Shown here piece by piece: positions 54,084 through 62,457 of a stretch of DNA of 64,000 nt (position 1 is its first letter; each line of letters starts with the position of its first letter). The translations under genes were made by a program, and so were the position numbers. The notes beneath the pieces were generated by a model that was not told the origin of the DNA, did not search any database, and saw nothing but the letters and a program-made list of their open reading frames with translations. Source of the stretch: an uncultured Lactococcus sp. (GTDB lineage Bacteria > Bacillota > Bacilli > Lactobacillales > Streptococcaceae); the NCBI RefSeq assembly GCF_934191625.1, contig NZ_CAKPUG010000001.1, forward strand, positions 1 to 64,000, in the 5' to 3' direction.

Positions 54084-57074
54084 TTGAACAAGTTCAAACG
54101 TATGAAAGATCGATTGACAGTGAGAATGGGGATTCTTCTTTCTGCACTTTTATTACTTTTTCTGTCGACGGCCCTAGCTGGCTCATGGGCATGGCATAGT
54201 GATACTCAAAATGCTCTTAATATGGGGCGGCTTAGCGCGGAGGCGCGTGAGATTCACCTGCTAAAACGAGAAATTGATGTAGAGGGGCAAAAGACAGAGC
54301 GTCCAGTTCCGGGAGCTCAGTTTCTTCTTTTTGAAATCCCGGCTCATGATCAGGACAATCCTGTTCAAATTCATAAGGGAGAGCAAAGTACCTTCACGAC
54401 AGATGACAAAGGTCGCATCACAGTGACGTTACCACCAGGAAGGTATTATTTTCTCGAAATTCTTCTGCCAGATGGTTTTGGTCCTGATAGAGATGCACAA
54501 AATCATCCGCTCCGTCGATATGATTTTACTGTCTATCCAGAGAGCACAAATGATAAACCTATCGTTACCGTCTTTAACCGGAGACTTTCAGGGGATTTGA
54601 TCTTGGAGAAGCGCTTGGAAAACGATGATGGAAAAGCACTCTCTCAGGCACAAAAAGAACAATTTTTCGAGTTTCGTGTGATTTTCTCAGATGGGGGGAC
54701 ATATTATTATCGCATCAATGGCGAGGGGGATGAGCACCCGTTAGTATCAGGAAAAACACTGCGACTTCGTCATGGTCAAAAAGCTGTTTTCACTAGAATC
54801 CCTATTGGGGTGCACTATGAGATAGAAGAGATAGGGGCTGAACCAAGTCTTGGCCATCATGCTTCGGGAAATATCCATGCTGAACCCTCTCATGCTTCTT
54901 TTGTCAACCGTGCCACAGTCCGCAATCTTATTTTAGAAAAAGAAGTGGTTAATTCTGATGGGAGCACTGTGACAGAAGAACAAAAAGAAATTGACTTTGA
55001 ATTTGAAATCAATCTCTCAAATGTTCCAGAAGATGCGCATTTCCGCTACACTACAAACCGTTATCAGATTGATACGCTTCCTGATAATGATGATCAAGTG
55101 CGCGAGGGAGTAATTTCCGATGGGGGCAAGATTGTGTTACGACACGGTGAGGTCTTGACGATTCATGAATTACCTGTGGGAGCTGTTTATAAGATTAGAG
55201 AGTTATCAAAGACAGGATTTGTGTCGAGAACACAGCTTGTTGAGGGGCAAATCGTCAAAGGCCATCCAAGTACTTACCTCTTTATTAACGAGTACCAAGT
55301 AGAAGGTTATGCGCCTGTACTGGGCATACTATCTTTTGCAAAGGAAGTCATTTCCGATGATCCAGCAGATAAAAAAGAATATTTTGAGTTTCGTGTGATT
55401 TTTAGGCCGAATGAGGGTGTTTTCTCTTATCGTATTATTAACATAGAAGACGGCGAAGAAGTGGGTGGTCGCGAGGACTTTCAATCTGGAGAGGTTATTC
55501 GTTTGCGTCATGGTCAAAAAGTTATCTTTGATGAGCTCCCGCCAGGACTAACTTATCGTATTGAGGAAATTGTCACTCCTGAATACTTTGAGACACTGAG
55601 CAGTCTGGAGGGGAATGTTTTAGATGGAAATCAGGGAAGCGAGGGTGAAGAGAACAACTTACCCCATCTCTTTGTCAATAGTGATATCCCCGAGGGGAAA
55701 GCGCAACTTATACTTGAAAAACGGGTAGAAGGCGTTGGTTATGACCCCCATCAGGAATTTGTCTTTGATCTTTACATTAATGATGTTAGACAGGATAAGC
55801 CGATTCGTTTGAGAAGCGGTGAGAGTTCCGCACCAATTATACTTGAGCTTGAGGACAGTTGGCGTGTTGTGGAACGTGATCTTTACAATAATGGATTCAG
55901 CCAAGAAGGTCTTGAAAATGGATATGGGACAGTTGAGATGGAACATATCGGTCGAAATATCTTTGTGCGTCAGACAAACCACTATGTAAGGTCGACTATT
56001 GATTTATCTGGTGTTAAGACCTGGCAAAAGCCGGAGGGGATAGATTTACCTGAAAAGATTAGGATACAGCTTCTATGGGGGGAAATGATACTCCGGGAGA
56101 TAGACGTGCTTGGACCTGATTGGGCTTATAATTTTTCAAGTTTACCTAAGTTTGACAATGAGGGAAAGGAGATTTCTTATAGAATACGTGAGGTACCTAT
56201 TTCGGGTTGGAAATCAGTAACCAATCCTACAGATTTCAATCTGCATAACATATGGATTGCACCGATAAACTTGAGTTTAGAGGTTGAAAAGCAGCTAACA
56301 GGTGATGAAAGCCCCGAAGATGAGACTTTTGAGTTTGTGATGAATCCAGGAAATCAAGTAGCGAGGGTCACCAACAGCGGGCGTGTACATTTCCCACAAA
56401 TTTCATTTAATCGCCCAGGAACTTTTGAATTCACCATTCATGAGGCGCGGGGCAATAGTCTTGGTTGGACCTATGACAGCACAGAGTACAAGTGGTTTGT
56501 AAAGATAGAAAAAGCCGATGATGATTCACTGCGAGTTAAGGAACAATGGTTGACTAAAAATGGGGAACGTATTGACGGTTTGAAAGCAACCTTTGTTAAT
56601 AAGTTTGACCGATCAGCTTTGATTAAGGAGACGCTGGATATTCCAGTGAAAAAAACTTGGGAACACAAGGAGTTGACTCAGGATCTTCATCCGAAGGAAG
56701 TTATTGTGAAGCTTATGGCGGGAGAGAAAGAAGTCGGACGCCGTCAACTTAGCCAGAGCGGGAAATGGCAAGCTGTATTTCGGGAAATGCCCCGGTATGA
56801 TGAAGAAGGACGTGAGATTAACTATCAACTACACGAGCTTCCTGTCAATGGTTACCGCTCCGAAGTTAACGGGAAAGCTCAAACAGGATTTCAAGTGCAT
56901 AACACTTACGTGGGGATGAAGATACCACCGAGCAAAACACCAACACCGGAACCGCCAAAAACCAGAGATCCTTTACCTGAAGTAGGAGACACATTCCGGA
57001 TTACTGTTATTGTTTTAGGATTAGCCTTCTTACGGATTGCTTATATCTTGTATAGAGAAAAAGGAAGACACTGA
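54084..57074 (+). CDS. Multi-domain pilin-like surface protein, SipW-type signal, LPEVG anchor
   Basis: 996 residues, TTG start with AAAGGAGG. Signal helix (about 15-33) then GSWAWHSDTQNALN. Next a SpaA-like domain (about 58-165, with LPPGRYYFLEILLPDGF); three related domains starting near 171, 281 and 415, each with EF-E-F and [IL]xLRHG[QE]; a fourth, shorter LILEKRV domain near 542; a Cna-B-like domain near 639 (GVKTWQ); an FctA/Spy0128-like pilin isopeptide domain near 730-845; a second Cna-B domain near 852 (PVKKTWE); a Pro/Thr-rich stalk; LPEVG (about 964-968), a membrane helix and a basic tail. It would be cell-wall anchored by sortase. Last gene of the locus, 38 bases after protein B. 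Confidence 0.88.
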   Translation: MNKFKRMKDRLTVRMGILLSALLLLFLSTALAGSWAWHSDTQNALNMGRLSAEAREIHLLKREIDVEGQKTERPVPGAQFLLFEIPAHDQDNPVQIHKGEQSTFTTDDKGRITVTLPPGRYYFLEILLPDGFGPDRDAQNHPLRRYDFTVYPESTNDKPIVTVFNRRLSGDLILEKRLENDDGKALSQAQKEQFFEFRVIFSDGGTYYYRINGEGDEHPLVSGKTLRLRHGQKAVFTRIPIGVHYEIEEIGAEPSLGHHASGNIHAEPSHASFVNRATVRNLILEKEVVNSDGSTVTEEQKEIDFEFEINLSNVPEDAHFRYTTNRYQIDTLPDNDDQVREGVISDGGKIVLRHGEVLTIHELPVGAVYKIRELSKTGFVSRTQLVEGQIVKGHPSTYLFINEYQVEGYAPVLGILSFAKEVISDDPADKKEYFEFRVIFRPNEGVFSYRIINIEDGEEVGGREDFQSGEVIRLRHGQKVIFDELPPGLTYRIEEIVTPEYFETLSSLEGNVLDGNQGSEGEENNLPHLFVNSDIPEGKAQLILEKRVEGVGYDPHQEFVFDLYINDVRQDKPIRLRSGESSAPIILELEDSWRVVERDLYNNGFSQEGLENGYGTVEMEHIGRNIFVRQTNHYVRSTIDLSGVKTWQKPEGIDLPEKIRIQLLWGEMILREIDVLGPDWAYNFSSLPKFDNEGKEISYRIREVPISGWKSVTNPTDFNLHNIWIAPINLSLEVEKQLTGDESPEDETFEFVMNPGNQVARVTNSGRVHFPQISFNRPGTFEFTIHEARGNSLGWTYDSTEYKWFVKIEKADDDSLRVKEQWLTKNGERIDGLKATFVNKFDRSALIKETLDIPVKKTWEHKELTQDLHPKEVIVKLMAGEKEVGRRQLSQSGKWQAVFREMPRYDEEGREINYQLHELPVNGYRSEVNGKAQTGFQVHNTYVGMKIPPSKTPTPEPPKTRDPLPEVGDTFRITVIVLGLAFLRIAYILYREKGRH

Positions 57075-57156
57075 AATTTTGTTGTGCAAATAGATCGAAC
57101 TCAAATAAGGAATAAAAATAGCAAAGTATATACTCAGCTATCATTTATAAATATAA

Positions 57157-57188
57157 AAAAGCATTAGGTCTCAGCCTAATGCTTTTTT
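57157..57188. terminator. Bidirectional terminator, pilin-like gene / gls24
   Basis: AAAAGCATTAGG-TCTCAG-CCTAATGCTTTT with A-run and T-run. Confidence 0.88.
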
Positions 57189-57228
57189 ATATTAAACATA
57201 GATATTTATTTATAAGAAATCAAGTTTA

Positions 57229-57780
57229 TTACTTAACTCGCCCTTTTTCGGATGTACTTTCATCCACTTTATCTTTTACTTTATCTACTTGTTTTGAAGT
57301 GAATTTTCCTGTACTTTGAGCCGCATCAACCACGCGATCTTGAACAGTAACTTCGTCCTGTCTTTGTTGCTCTTTTGTCTTAATATCTGTTACAGTAACG
57401 TTCACTTCAACAACGTCTAAGTCGGTCATATTTGCGACTTCTTTACGAATGACCTCTTTGATTTGATCGTAAATATCAGGTACATTTTTACGATATTCTG
57501 TAATGACTTTTAAATCTACAGCAACTTGAGTTTTTCCGACTTCCACATCAACACCTGAAGTTACATCATCAGTGTTCACGAGTTTGCCTGTTAAGTTAGA
57601 GAAGAAACCACCTTCGACAGAGAGAAGTCCATCAACAGATTCTAAGGCTAAACCTACAATCTTTTGAACAACTTTATCTTCATAAGTCAATTCACCATTG
57701 ATGGTATGCTCATGATTTTTAACATCCATTTTGTCATTTTCTGCCATTGTACCAAACGATTTTAAATTTTCTTGTACCAT
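57229..57780 (-). CDS. gls24: Asp23/Gls24-family envelope stress protein
   Basis: 183 residues. Asp23/Gls24 proteins sit under the membrane anchored by AmaP and respond to cell-wall and alkaline stress. The core YEDKVVQKIVGLALESVDGLLSVEGGF and VDVEVGKTQVAVDLKVITEYRKNVPDIYDQIKEVI is diagnostic; the C-terminus (VDKVKDKVDEST) is charged and helical. AAAGGAGA before the ATG. Last gene of the four-gene - strand operon. Confidence 0.93.
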   Translation of the reverse strand: MVQENLKSFGTMAENDKMDVKNHEHTINGELTYEDKVVQKIVGLALESVDGLLSVEGGFFSNLTGKLVNTDDVTSGVDVEVGKTQVAVDLKVITEYRKNVPDIYDQIKEVIRKEVANMTDLDVVEVNVTVTDIKTKEQQRQDEVTVQDRVVDAAQSTGKFTSKQVDKVKDKVDESTSEKGRVK

Positions 57781-57803
57781 TAAATTCTCCTTTTATTTAT
57801 AAT

Positions 57804-57992
57804 CTATTTCCGATTTTTTAGTTGTTCAATGATTCCTGTCTTTTGTAAAAATAAACCCGCCATTATGCCTAAGCTTATTAAAATTAAGAGAAGAATCATT
57901 TTCCAAAATCCAATTGTGAAGATGGCAATGGCTGCTATACCACCGATAATGCCTCCAATAATTGGATATCGATATCTCTCTAGATATTCCAT
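57804..57992 (-). CDS. DUF2273 small membrane protein
   Basis: 62 residues, two membrane helices (about 11-28 and 30-50) and a basic tail; DUF2273 genes normally lie between amaP and asp23/gls24. The ATG at 57992 has AGGAGG five bases upstream; a GTG two codons earlier is too close to that site. Confidence 0.88.
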   Translation of the reverse strand: MEYLERYRYPIIGGIIGGIAAIAIFTIGFWKMILLLILISLGIMAGLFLQKTGIIEQLKNRK

Positions 57993-58001
57993 TGACACCT
58001 C

Positions 58002-58562
58002 CTATATGACACGTGAGCGTTTTGAATTCGCTTCTTTATTTATAGCATTAACTTCAACTTTAATTTTAAGGGGTTGCTCTATACCAAAGAAAAGTTTTAA
58101 GCTCTCAACTATTTCCTGTTCCAATACTTGAGCCTTCTCTGCTATATCTACTCGAGGAATAATTTCGCCTTTAACATCAACATCTATTCTATTTTTATGT
58201 AGAATTACATCAATATTAGGTGACTTGAGATAATCATTCTCGATAACTTTTTCACGAACAAGTCCCTCTATAGCGGAACGTTTTAAATTAAGCTTTCCTC
58301 CATGTGTTGAGAGTGTAAAGTCTACATAGGTTCGAGGGTAGAATGCAACAATGATTAAAGCTAGGATTAAGATAATCGCTAAGATAGCATTGCCCCAGAA
58401 TAAATACATAGGCATATATTCCCCAATATAGGGAAGTTGGCTTGAAGTGTTTATTATGTCATTGTACTCCACGATATTGTAATAATCCCAAGCTACAGGT
58501 ACTACAATAGAAAGCAAGAGGATGTCAAACACTATAAGTATAAATTTCTTTCCAGCTGACAC
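58002..58562 (-). CDS. amaP: Alkaline shock response membrane anchor AmaP
   Basis: 186 residues, two N-terminal helices (about 7-27 and 50-72), then a cytoplasmic domain with YVDFTLSTHGGKLNLKRSAIEGLVREKVIE and a basic C-terminus. It anchors the Asp23/Gls24 protein to the membrane. GTG start behind AAAGGAGG. Confidence 0.9.
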   Translation of the reverse strand: MSAGKKFILIVFDILLLSIVVPVAWDYYNIVEYNDIINTSSQLPYIGEYMPMYLFWGNAILAIILILALIIVAFYPRTYVDFTLSTHGGKLNLKRSAIEGLVREKVIENDYLKSPNIDVILHKNRIDVDVKGEIIPRVDIAEKAQVLEQEIVESLKLFFGIEQPLKIKVEVNAINKEANSKRSRVI

Positions 58563-58595
58563 AGGGCCTCCTTTCTAATTGCTCTAGTTAAAAAA

Positions 58596-58835
58596 TTAAT
58601 GATTCATTTTTGATAGGACAAAGGAAACAACAGCAACTACGATTACTGCACCAATAATTGAGGGGATTAAAGCCATACCTGCCAATGATGGTCCCCAGCT
58701 TCCGAGAAGGGCTTGACCAACAGCAGACCCGACAAGTCCTGCCAAGATGTTAGCGATCCACCCCATGGACCCTCCTTTAGTAATAACTCCTGCAATTAAA
58801 CCAATAATGGCTCCAATAATTAACGACCAAATCAT
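58596..58835 (-). CDS. glsB: GlsB/YeaQ/YmgE-family stress membrane protein
   Basis: 79 residues, three hydrophobic helices with the glycine pattern of transglycosylase-associated (YeaQ/GlsB) proteins: IIGAIIGLIAGVITKGG, WIANILAGLVGSAVGQALLG and a C-terminal helix. First gene of the gls operon; AAAGGAGA before the ATG. Confidence 0.9.
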   Translation of the reverse strand: MIWSLIIGAIIGLIAGVITKGGSMGWIANILAGLVGSAVGQALLGSWGPSLAGMALIPSIIGAVIVVAVVSFVLSKMNH

Positions 58836-58871
58836 AAAATTCTCCTTTTCTAATTTTTTGTAGTTTTTAGT

Positions 58872-58900
58872 TACATATGCGACTAATAATAATGTATCAA
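58872..58900 (-). promoter_or_regulatory. gls operon promoter candidate
   Basis: On the - strand TTGATA (58900-58895), 17 bp, TATGTA (58877-58872), about 37 bases before glsB. Confidence 0.5.
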
Positions 58901-59288
58901 ATATCTATACCAATTCCAAATAATTTGCTTATATTTTATAATGTTCTGAATATTGTGCTTTTAATTACTTCACACGAACGCTCTATAGGTGGCTTTAGAA
59001 TCCATTTCTATATTAATTTATGTTTATTTTAAAAAGTATTTTTTATTGATGAATGCTTAACTAAAAATTTTTGTAATCATTTTTATATTTATTAGTTTAA
59101 TTAAAATGCATATTACAGTACACTTCAAAGTCTCCTTATAACTTTCTGCTATAATAGATTTTATAAAATGCCGCAACAGGTGAGCTTTTCAGACCCTATA
59201 ATATGATTAAAGTATTGAGGGAGGGTGAGGAAATAAGCTTTTAGAAAAAATAAAAATATAAGATATACCATAATTATAGGAGAAAGAG
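58901..59288. other. Noncoding stretch between gls operon and membrane protein gene
   Basis: About 390 AT-rich bases. TATAAT at 59151-59156 is a possible -10 for the downstream gene with a leader of about 130 bases that contains a GAGGGAGGGTGAGG purine tract near 59218. No gene or clear structure seen. Confidence 0.4.
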
Positions 59289-60455
59289 TTGAGCAGAAGA
59301 AAATTTTTAATTTTTTTATCCATTTGTCTTACAGTAACTACCACAGGTTGGTTTATTTATCTGGTTTTTATTTTGCATGATTATATTACCTTTTGGATTG
59401 GACTCATTACAACCCTTATATATGGTGGAATGTTAAGTATTAGACTAATAAATTTTAACCGTATTTCAAAATGGGATGAGATACCTGAGGAGATGCAAAA
59501 AAAATACGATGGTTTTACAACGCGGCTTCTTCAACGGGAAAACATAAATCTCTTTATACTCCTGAGTTTTCTCTTTAACCTTTGTGCAAGGCCAGTCATG
59601 ATAAGATCTAATCTTTTTTTTGCTTGGTTAATCTTTATTCTTTTGATTGGACTTTACTTGTTACGTGAATTAGAACAAACAACCTATCTCGAAGAACAAC
59701 TTCCTCAGCTAAAGAAAAATAAACTTGTGACGATACTCATTTATACCTTAATTATGGTTTTTGCTTTTATACTTTCACAGATGAATAGCTATTCTGTGAA
59801 TGAAATGCAACCTCTACCTCTTGAGTCATCTTTTGGAAAAGTCTTCACTCTTTTTCTTGTGGGTAGCCTGTGGCTCTTTCTTGTGTACTTCACATGGAAA
59901 GAATGGACAACTCAGCGCTTTTTTAGATATCTTCAATACTTTATTTTAGCTTTTTCTCTTGTTTTTTTTGTTGGCCGATTTGCAATTTATAATATCCAAC
60001 ATCATGCGGTTTACTATGCTAGTCAAATGAAGCATGATAAGTATAATGATCCAGTTTTAATCGCAATGATGGATTTTGCTAGAACAACTGATTTTCCAAA
60101 TACAGTTACTTATGAGCAAAATTATGATAGAGATGTAGCAGAAATAAAGTCTAAAAACTTTGGGGGGTATGCACTTTATTATAATGACAGTCCTTATCAT
60201 TCGGTTTATAATTCTCAATATTCCTTCCAAAGTGATGAACTATTTATGCAAATTTCAGATAAAGGATGTTTTGAAATTTATACTATGTACCCCCTTAATA
60301 AGCCTGGATATAAAATTTTAAATGATGAGGAATGTTTGCGTTCCATCCAAGCATGGGCAAAGAAAACAGAACAAGAAACACTCAAAGAAAATGGAAAGCC
60401 GATCTTAAATTTACAATTACTTTATAATAAACTGTATCAGAATAAGTTTAAATAA
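59289..60455 (+). CDS. Multi-pass membrane protein of unknown function
   Basis: 388 residues; I do not recognise the family. Seven probable helices in the first 235 residues (about 5-27, 31-52, 80-100, 104-124, 143-163, 183-203, 210-230), a soluble loop after the second helix (about 55-78), then a C-terminal soluble domain of about 150 residues (DRDVAEIKSKNFGGYALYYND...SFQSDELFMQISDKGCFEIY). Two Cys in that domain (CFEIY, EECLRS) could pair if it is outside. TTG start with AGGAGAAAG. Stands alone. Confidence 0.75.
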   Translation: MSRRKFLIFLSICLTVTTTGWFIYLVFILHDYITFWIGLITTLIYGGMLSIRLINFNRISKWDEIPEEMQKKYDGFTTRLLQRENINLFILLSFLFNLCARPVMIRSNLFFAWLIFILLIGLYLLRELEQTTYLEEQLPQLKKNKLVTILIYTLIMVFAFILSQMNSYSVNEMQPLPLESSFGKVFTLFLVGSLWLFLVYFTWKEWTTQRFFRYLQYFILAFSLVFFVGRFAIYNIQHHAVYYASQMKHDKYNDPVLIAMMDFARTTDFPNTVTYEQNYDRDVAEIKSKNFGGYALYYNDSPYHSVYNSQYSFQSDELFMQISDKGCFEIYTMYPLNKPGYKILNDEECLRSIQAWAKKTEQETLKENGKPILNLQLLYNKLYQNKFK

Positions 60456-60780
60456 AATGGTTCAGAATCTTCTTCATTATGACCCTAAGCCTGGTGCCTG
60501 CTAAAAATCTTTGATGCATAATAAGCTCAATAACTACGTAGAATTTAAAGCTATTAGTAAAGACAAAAATAAGTTTTAAATAGAAAATTTATTCTGATAT
60601 CAAGGGCTCATAACTTAACAGTTGTGAGTTCTTTTTTATTTTTATCTACTAGTCAAAGTGTCCATCTTAAAGTGTTACCTCAAGCGAAGCATTTATAGTA
60701 TTATAGTGCGAATTTTTTGTACTATAATTAATTAATTATTTCTTTTTAAACGCATAACTTTAAAAAGAAGAGGAACTCCG
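60456..60780. other. Noncoding region with a terminator
   Basis: No gene seen. A hairpin CTCATAAC-TTAACA-GTTGTGAG (60607-60628) with TTCTTTTTT behind it ends the upstream transcript about 150 bases after its stop codon. Confidence 0.6.
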
Positions 60781-60790
60781 CAATAATAAA

Positions 60791-60822
60791 AATACCGAGG
60801 TGGTCATATTCTTCTCGGTATT
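60791..60822 (-). terminator. Terminator of the OhrR-type gene
   Basis: AATACCGAG ... CTCGGTATT; the - strand continues TTTTTATTATT. Confidence 0.75.
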
Positions 60823-60852
60823 CTTATTATTTATAAAGCATATTATTTTCTA

Positions 60853-61290
60853 CTAAGATTTTGTATCTTGATAAAGCTTTTCCAGTAATCGTGTTAAGTC
60901 ATCCCACTCTTCCTCTGAGAGCTGAGATTTGTTTAATAAAATTTGTGGGAGATCATATACTTCTTCGCGTACTTGTTTTCCTAATTCTGTAATGGTAAGC
61001 AAGACGACACGTTCATCCTCATTACTCCTCTCTCTTTTCACTAAACCATGCTGCTCCATACGTTTGAGCAGTGGAGTCAAAGTATTGCTGGCGAGATCAA
61101 GTTCCTCACCTATTCTTTTAACAGATATTTTTCCTAAGTCATATAAGCTGACTAAAATTAAATATTGAGGGTAGGTTAAATGATGTTTTTCTAATGAAGG
61201 AGTATAAAGCCTTTGGATGGCTCGAGAAGTGGTATATAGAGAAAAGCAAAGGTGATCACTTAAGGGCGTTAAATTTTTATTTTGAGTCAT
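60853..61290 (-). CDS. MarR-family peroxide sensor, OhrR type
   Basis: 145 residues. DHLCFSLYTTSRAIQRLYTPSLEKHHLTYPQYLIL closely follows the OhrR pattern, and Cys15 is in the position of the peroxide-sensing Cys of Bacillus OhrR. Winged helix: VKRIGEELDLASNTLTPLLKRMEQHGLVKRERSNEDERVV. Start at 61290, with AAGG upstream; 55 more open codons upstream overlap the divergent promoter and are rejected. Divergent from the esterase gene, whose promoter carries a likely operator. Confidence 0.9.
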   Translation of the reverse strand: MTQNKNLTPLSDHLCFSLYTTSRAIQRLYTPSLEKHHLTYPQYLILVSLYDLGKISVKRIGEELDLASNTLTPLLKRMEQHGLVKRERSNEDERVVLLTITELGKQVREEVYDLPQILLNKSQLSEEEWDDLTRLLEKLYQDTKS

Positions 61291-61320
61291 ATTAAACCTT
61301 CTAGCTACTTGTTTTCCATT

Positions 61321-61349
61321 AGTATAAACTAAAACATAAAATTGCTCAA
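61321..61349 (-). promoter_or_regulatory. ohrR-type gene promoter
   Basis: TTGAGC (61349-61344), 17 bp, TATACT (61326-61321), - strand. Its -35 lies ten bases from the -35 of the esterase promoter. Confidence 0.75.
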
Positions 61350-61359
61350 GTCTAAATCC

Positions 61360-61388
61360 TTGACGATTAAATCGTGAACGATTATAAT
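61360..61388 (+). promoter_or_regulatory. Esterase promoter with OhrR-type operator
   Basis: TTGACG (61360-61365), 17 bp, TATAAT (61383-61388). The dyad ACGAT-TAA-ATCGT (61363-61375) overlaps the -35 and spacer, and a third ACGAT follows two bases later. Confidence 0.75.
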
Positions 61389-61421
61389 AAAGACATAAAC
61401 TTAATAAAGGAGAACTTAACA

Positions 61422-62375
61422 ATGACAAAACGTATTTCACTAGAAAAAGAAGCAATTGATTTTAGCGAGGCCAATGCCCCTCATCCTCGTATCTACGAAT
61501 TAGCACCAAAAGATGGACGTGAGTTACTTGAAAAAGTCCAAGAGTCCCCAGTGCACAAATACAATGTTGATATTGAAGATACATTGATGAATACGGGCGA
61601 ATTTGGACAAATTAATGTTCGCTTTATCCGACCTACGGGCAATTATGCTAAGCTCCCTGTTATTTTCTATATTCATGGAGCAGGATGGGTATTTGGTAGT
61701 GCAAAAACACATGATAAATTGGTACGTGAACTTGCAGTAAGAACAAATTCTGTTATTGTTTTTCCAGAATACAGCTTATCTCCTGAAGCAAAATACCCAA
61801 CGGCTATTGAACAAAACTATGCCATCTTACAACAGTTACCAGATATCGCAGAAAGTAAAGGATTGGATATTCATCGCTTAACCGTAGCCGGCGATTCTGT
61901 TGGCGGTAATATGGCAACGGTCATGACGATTATGACCAAACAACGTAGTGGCCTACCTATTAACCAACAGTTGTTGTACTACCCTGTAACAGATTCTAAT
62001 TTTGAAACAGAATCTTACAATGAATTTGCGGAAGACTACTTTTTAACAAAAGAGGGCATGCAATGGTTCTGGGATCAATATACAACAGATGAAAAAGAAC
62101 GTGCACAAATTACAGCCTCTCCATTAAAAGCTACGCTTGAAGATTTGAAGGGCTTACCTTCTGCGATGATTTTGAACGGAGAAGCCGATGTTCTACGTGA
62201 TGAGGGAGAAGCATATGCAAGAAAATTACGTGATGCTGGTGTAGAAGTGACACAAGTTCGTTTCCAAGGGATGATTCATGACTTTGTGATGGTCAATAGT
62301 TTAGACCACACGAATGCTACTCGAGCAGCTATGGTTTTATCTACGGAATGGGTTAATCGTAAAAATAACCAATAA
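61422..62375 (+). CDS. Alpha/beta hydrolase, HSL/arylesterase type
   Basis: 317 residues. Oxyanion motif HGAGW (85-89), nucleophile GDSVGG (Ser159), Asp in GEADVLRDEG (about 255) and His in GMIHDF (about 284) form the usual triad of hormone-sensitive-lipase-like esterases. No signal peptide. AAAGGAGAA precedes the ATG at 61422. It is divergent from an OhrR-type repressor, so it may be peroxide-induced; OhrR regulons usually control Ohr, so an esterase is unusual. Confidence 0.9.
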   Translation: MTKRISLEKEAIDFSEANAPHPRIYELAPKDGRELLEKVQESPVHKYNVDIEDTLMNTGEFGQINVRFIRPTGNYAKLPVIFYIHGAGWVFGSAKTHDKLVRELAVRTNSVIVFPEYSLSPEAKYPTAIEQNYAILQQLPDIAESKGLDIHRLTVAGDSVGGNMATVMTIMTKQRSGLPINQQLLYYPVTDSNFETESYNEFAEDYFLTKEGMQWFWDQYTTDEKERAQITASPLKATLEDLKGLPSAMILNGEADVLRDEGEAYARKLRDAGVEVTQVRFQGMIHDFVMVNSLDHTNATRAAMVLSTEWVNRKNNQ

Positions 62376-62457
62376 TCTACTGTTAGGACAAGAAAATCTT
62401 CTTCAGTAGAAGATAATTTGTATGTATAATTTACTTTTCTCAAATAAGGAGAATGCA

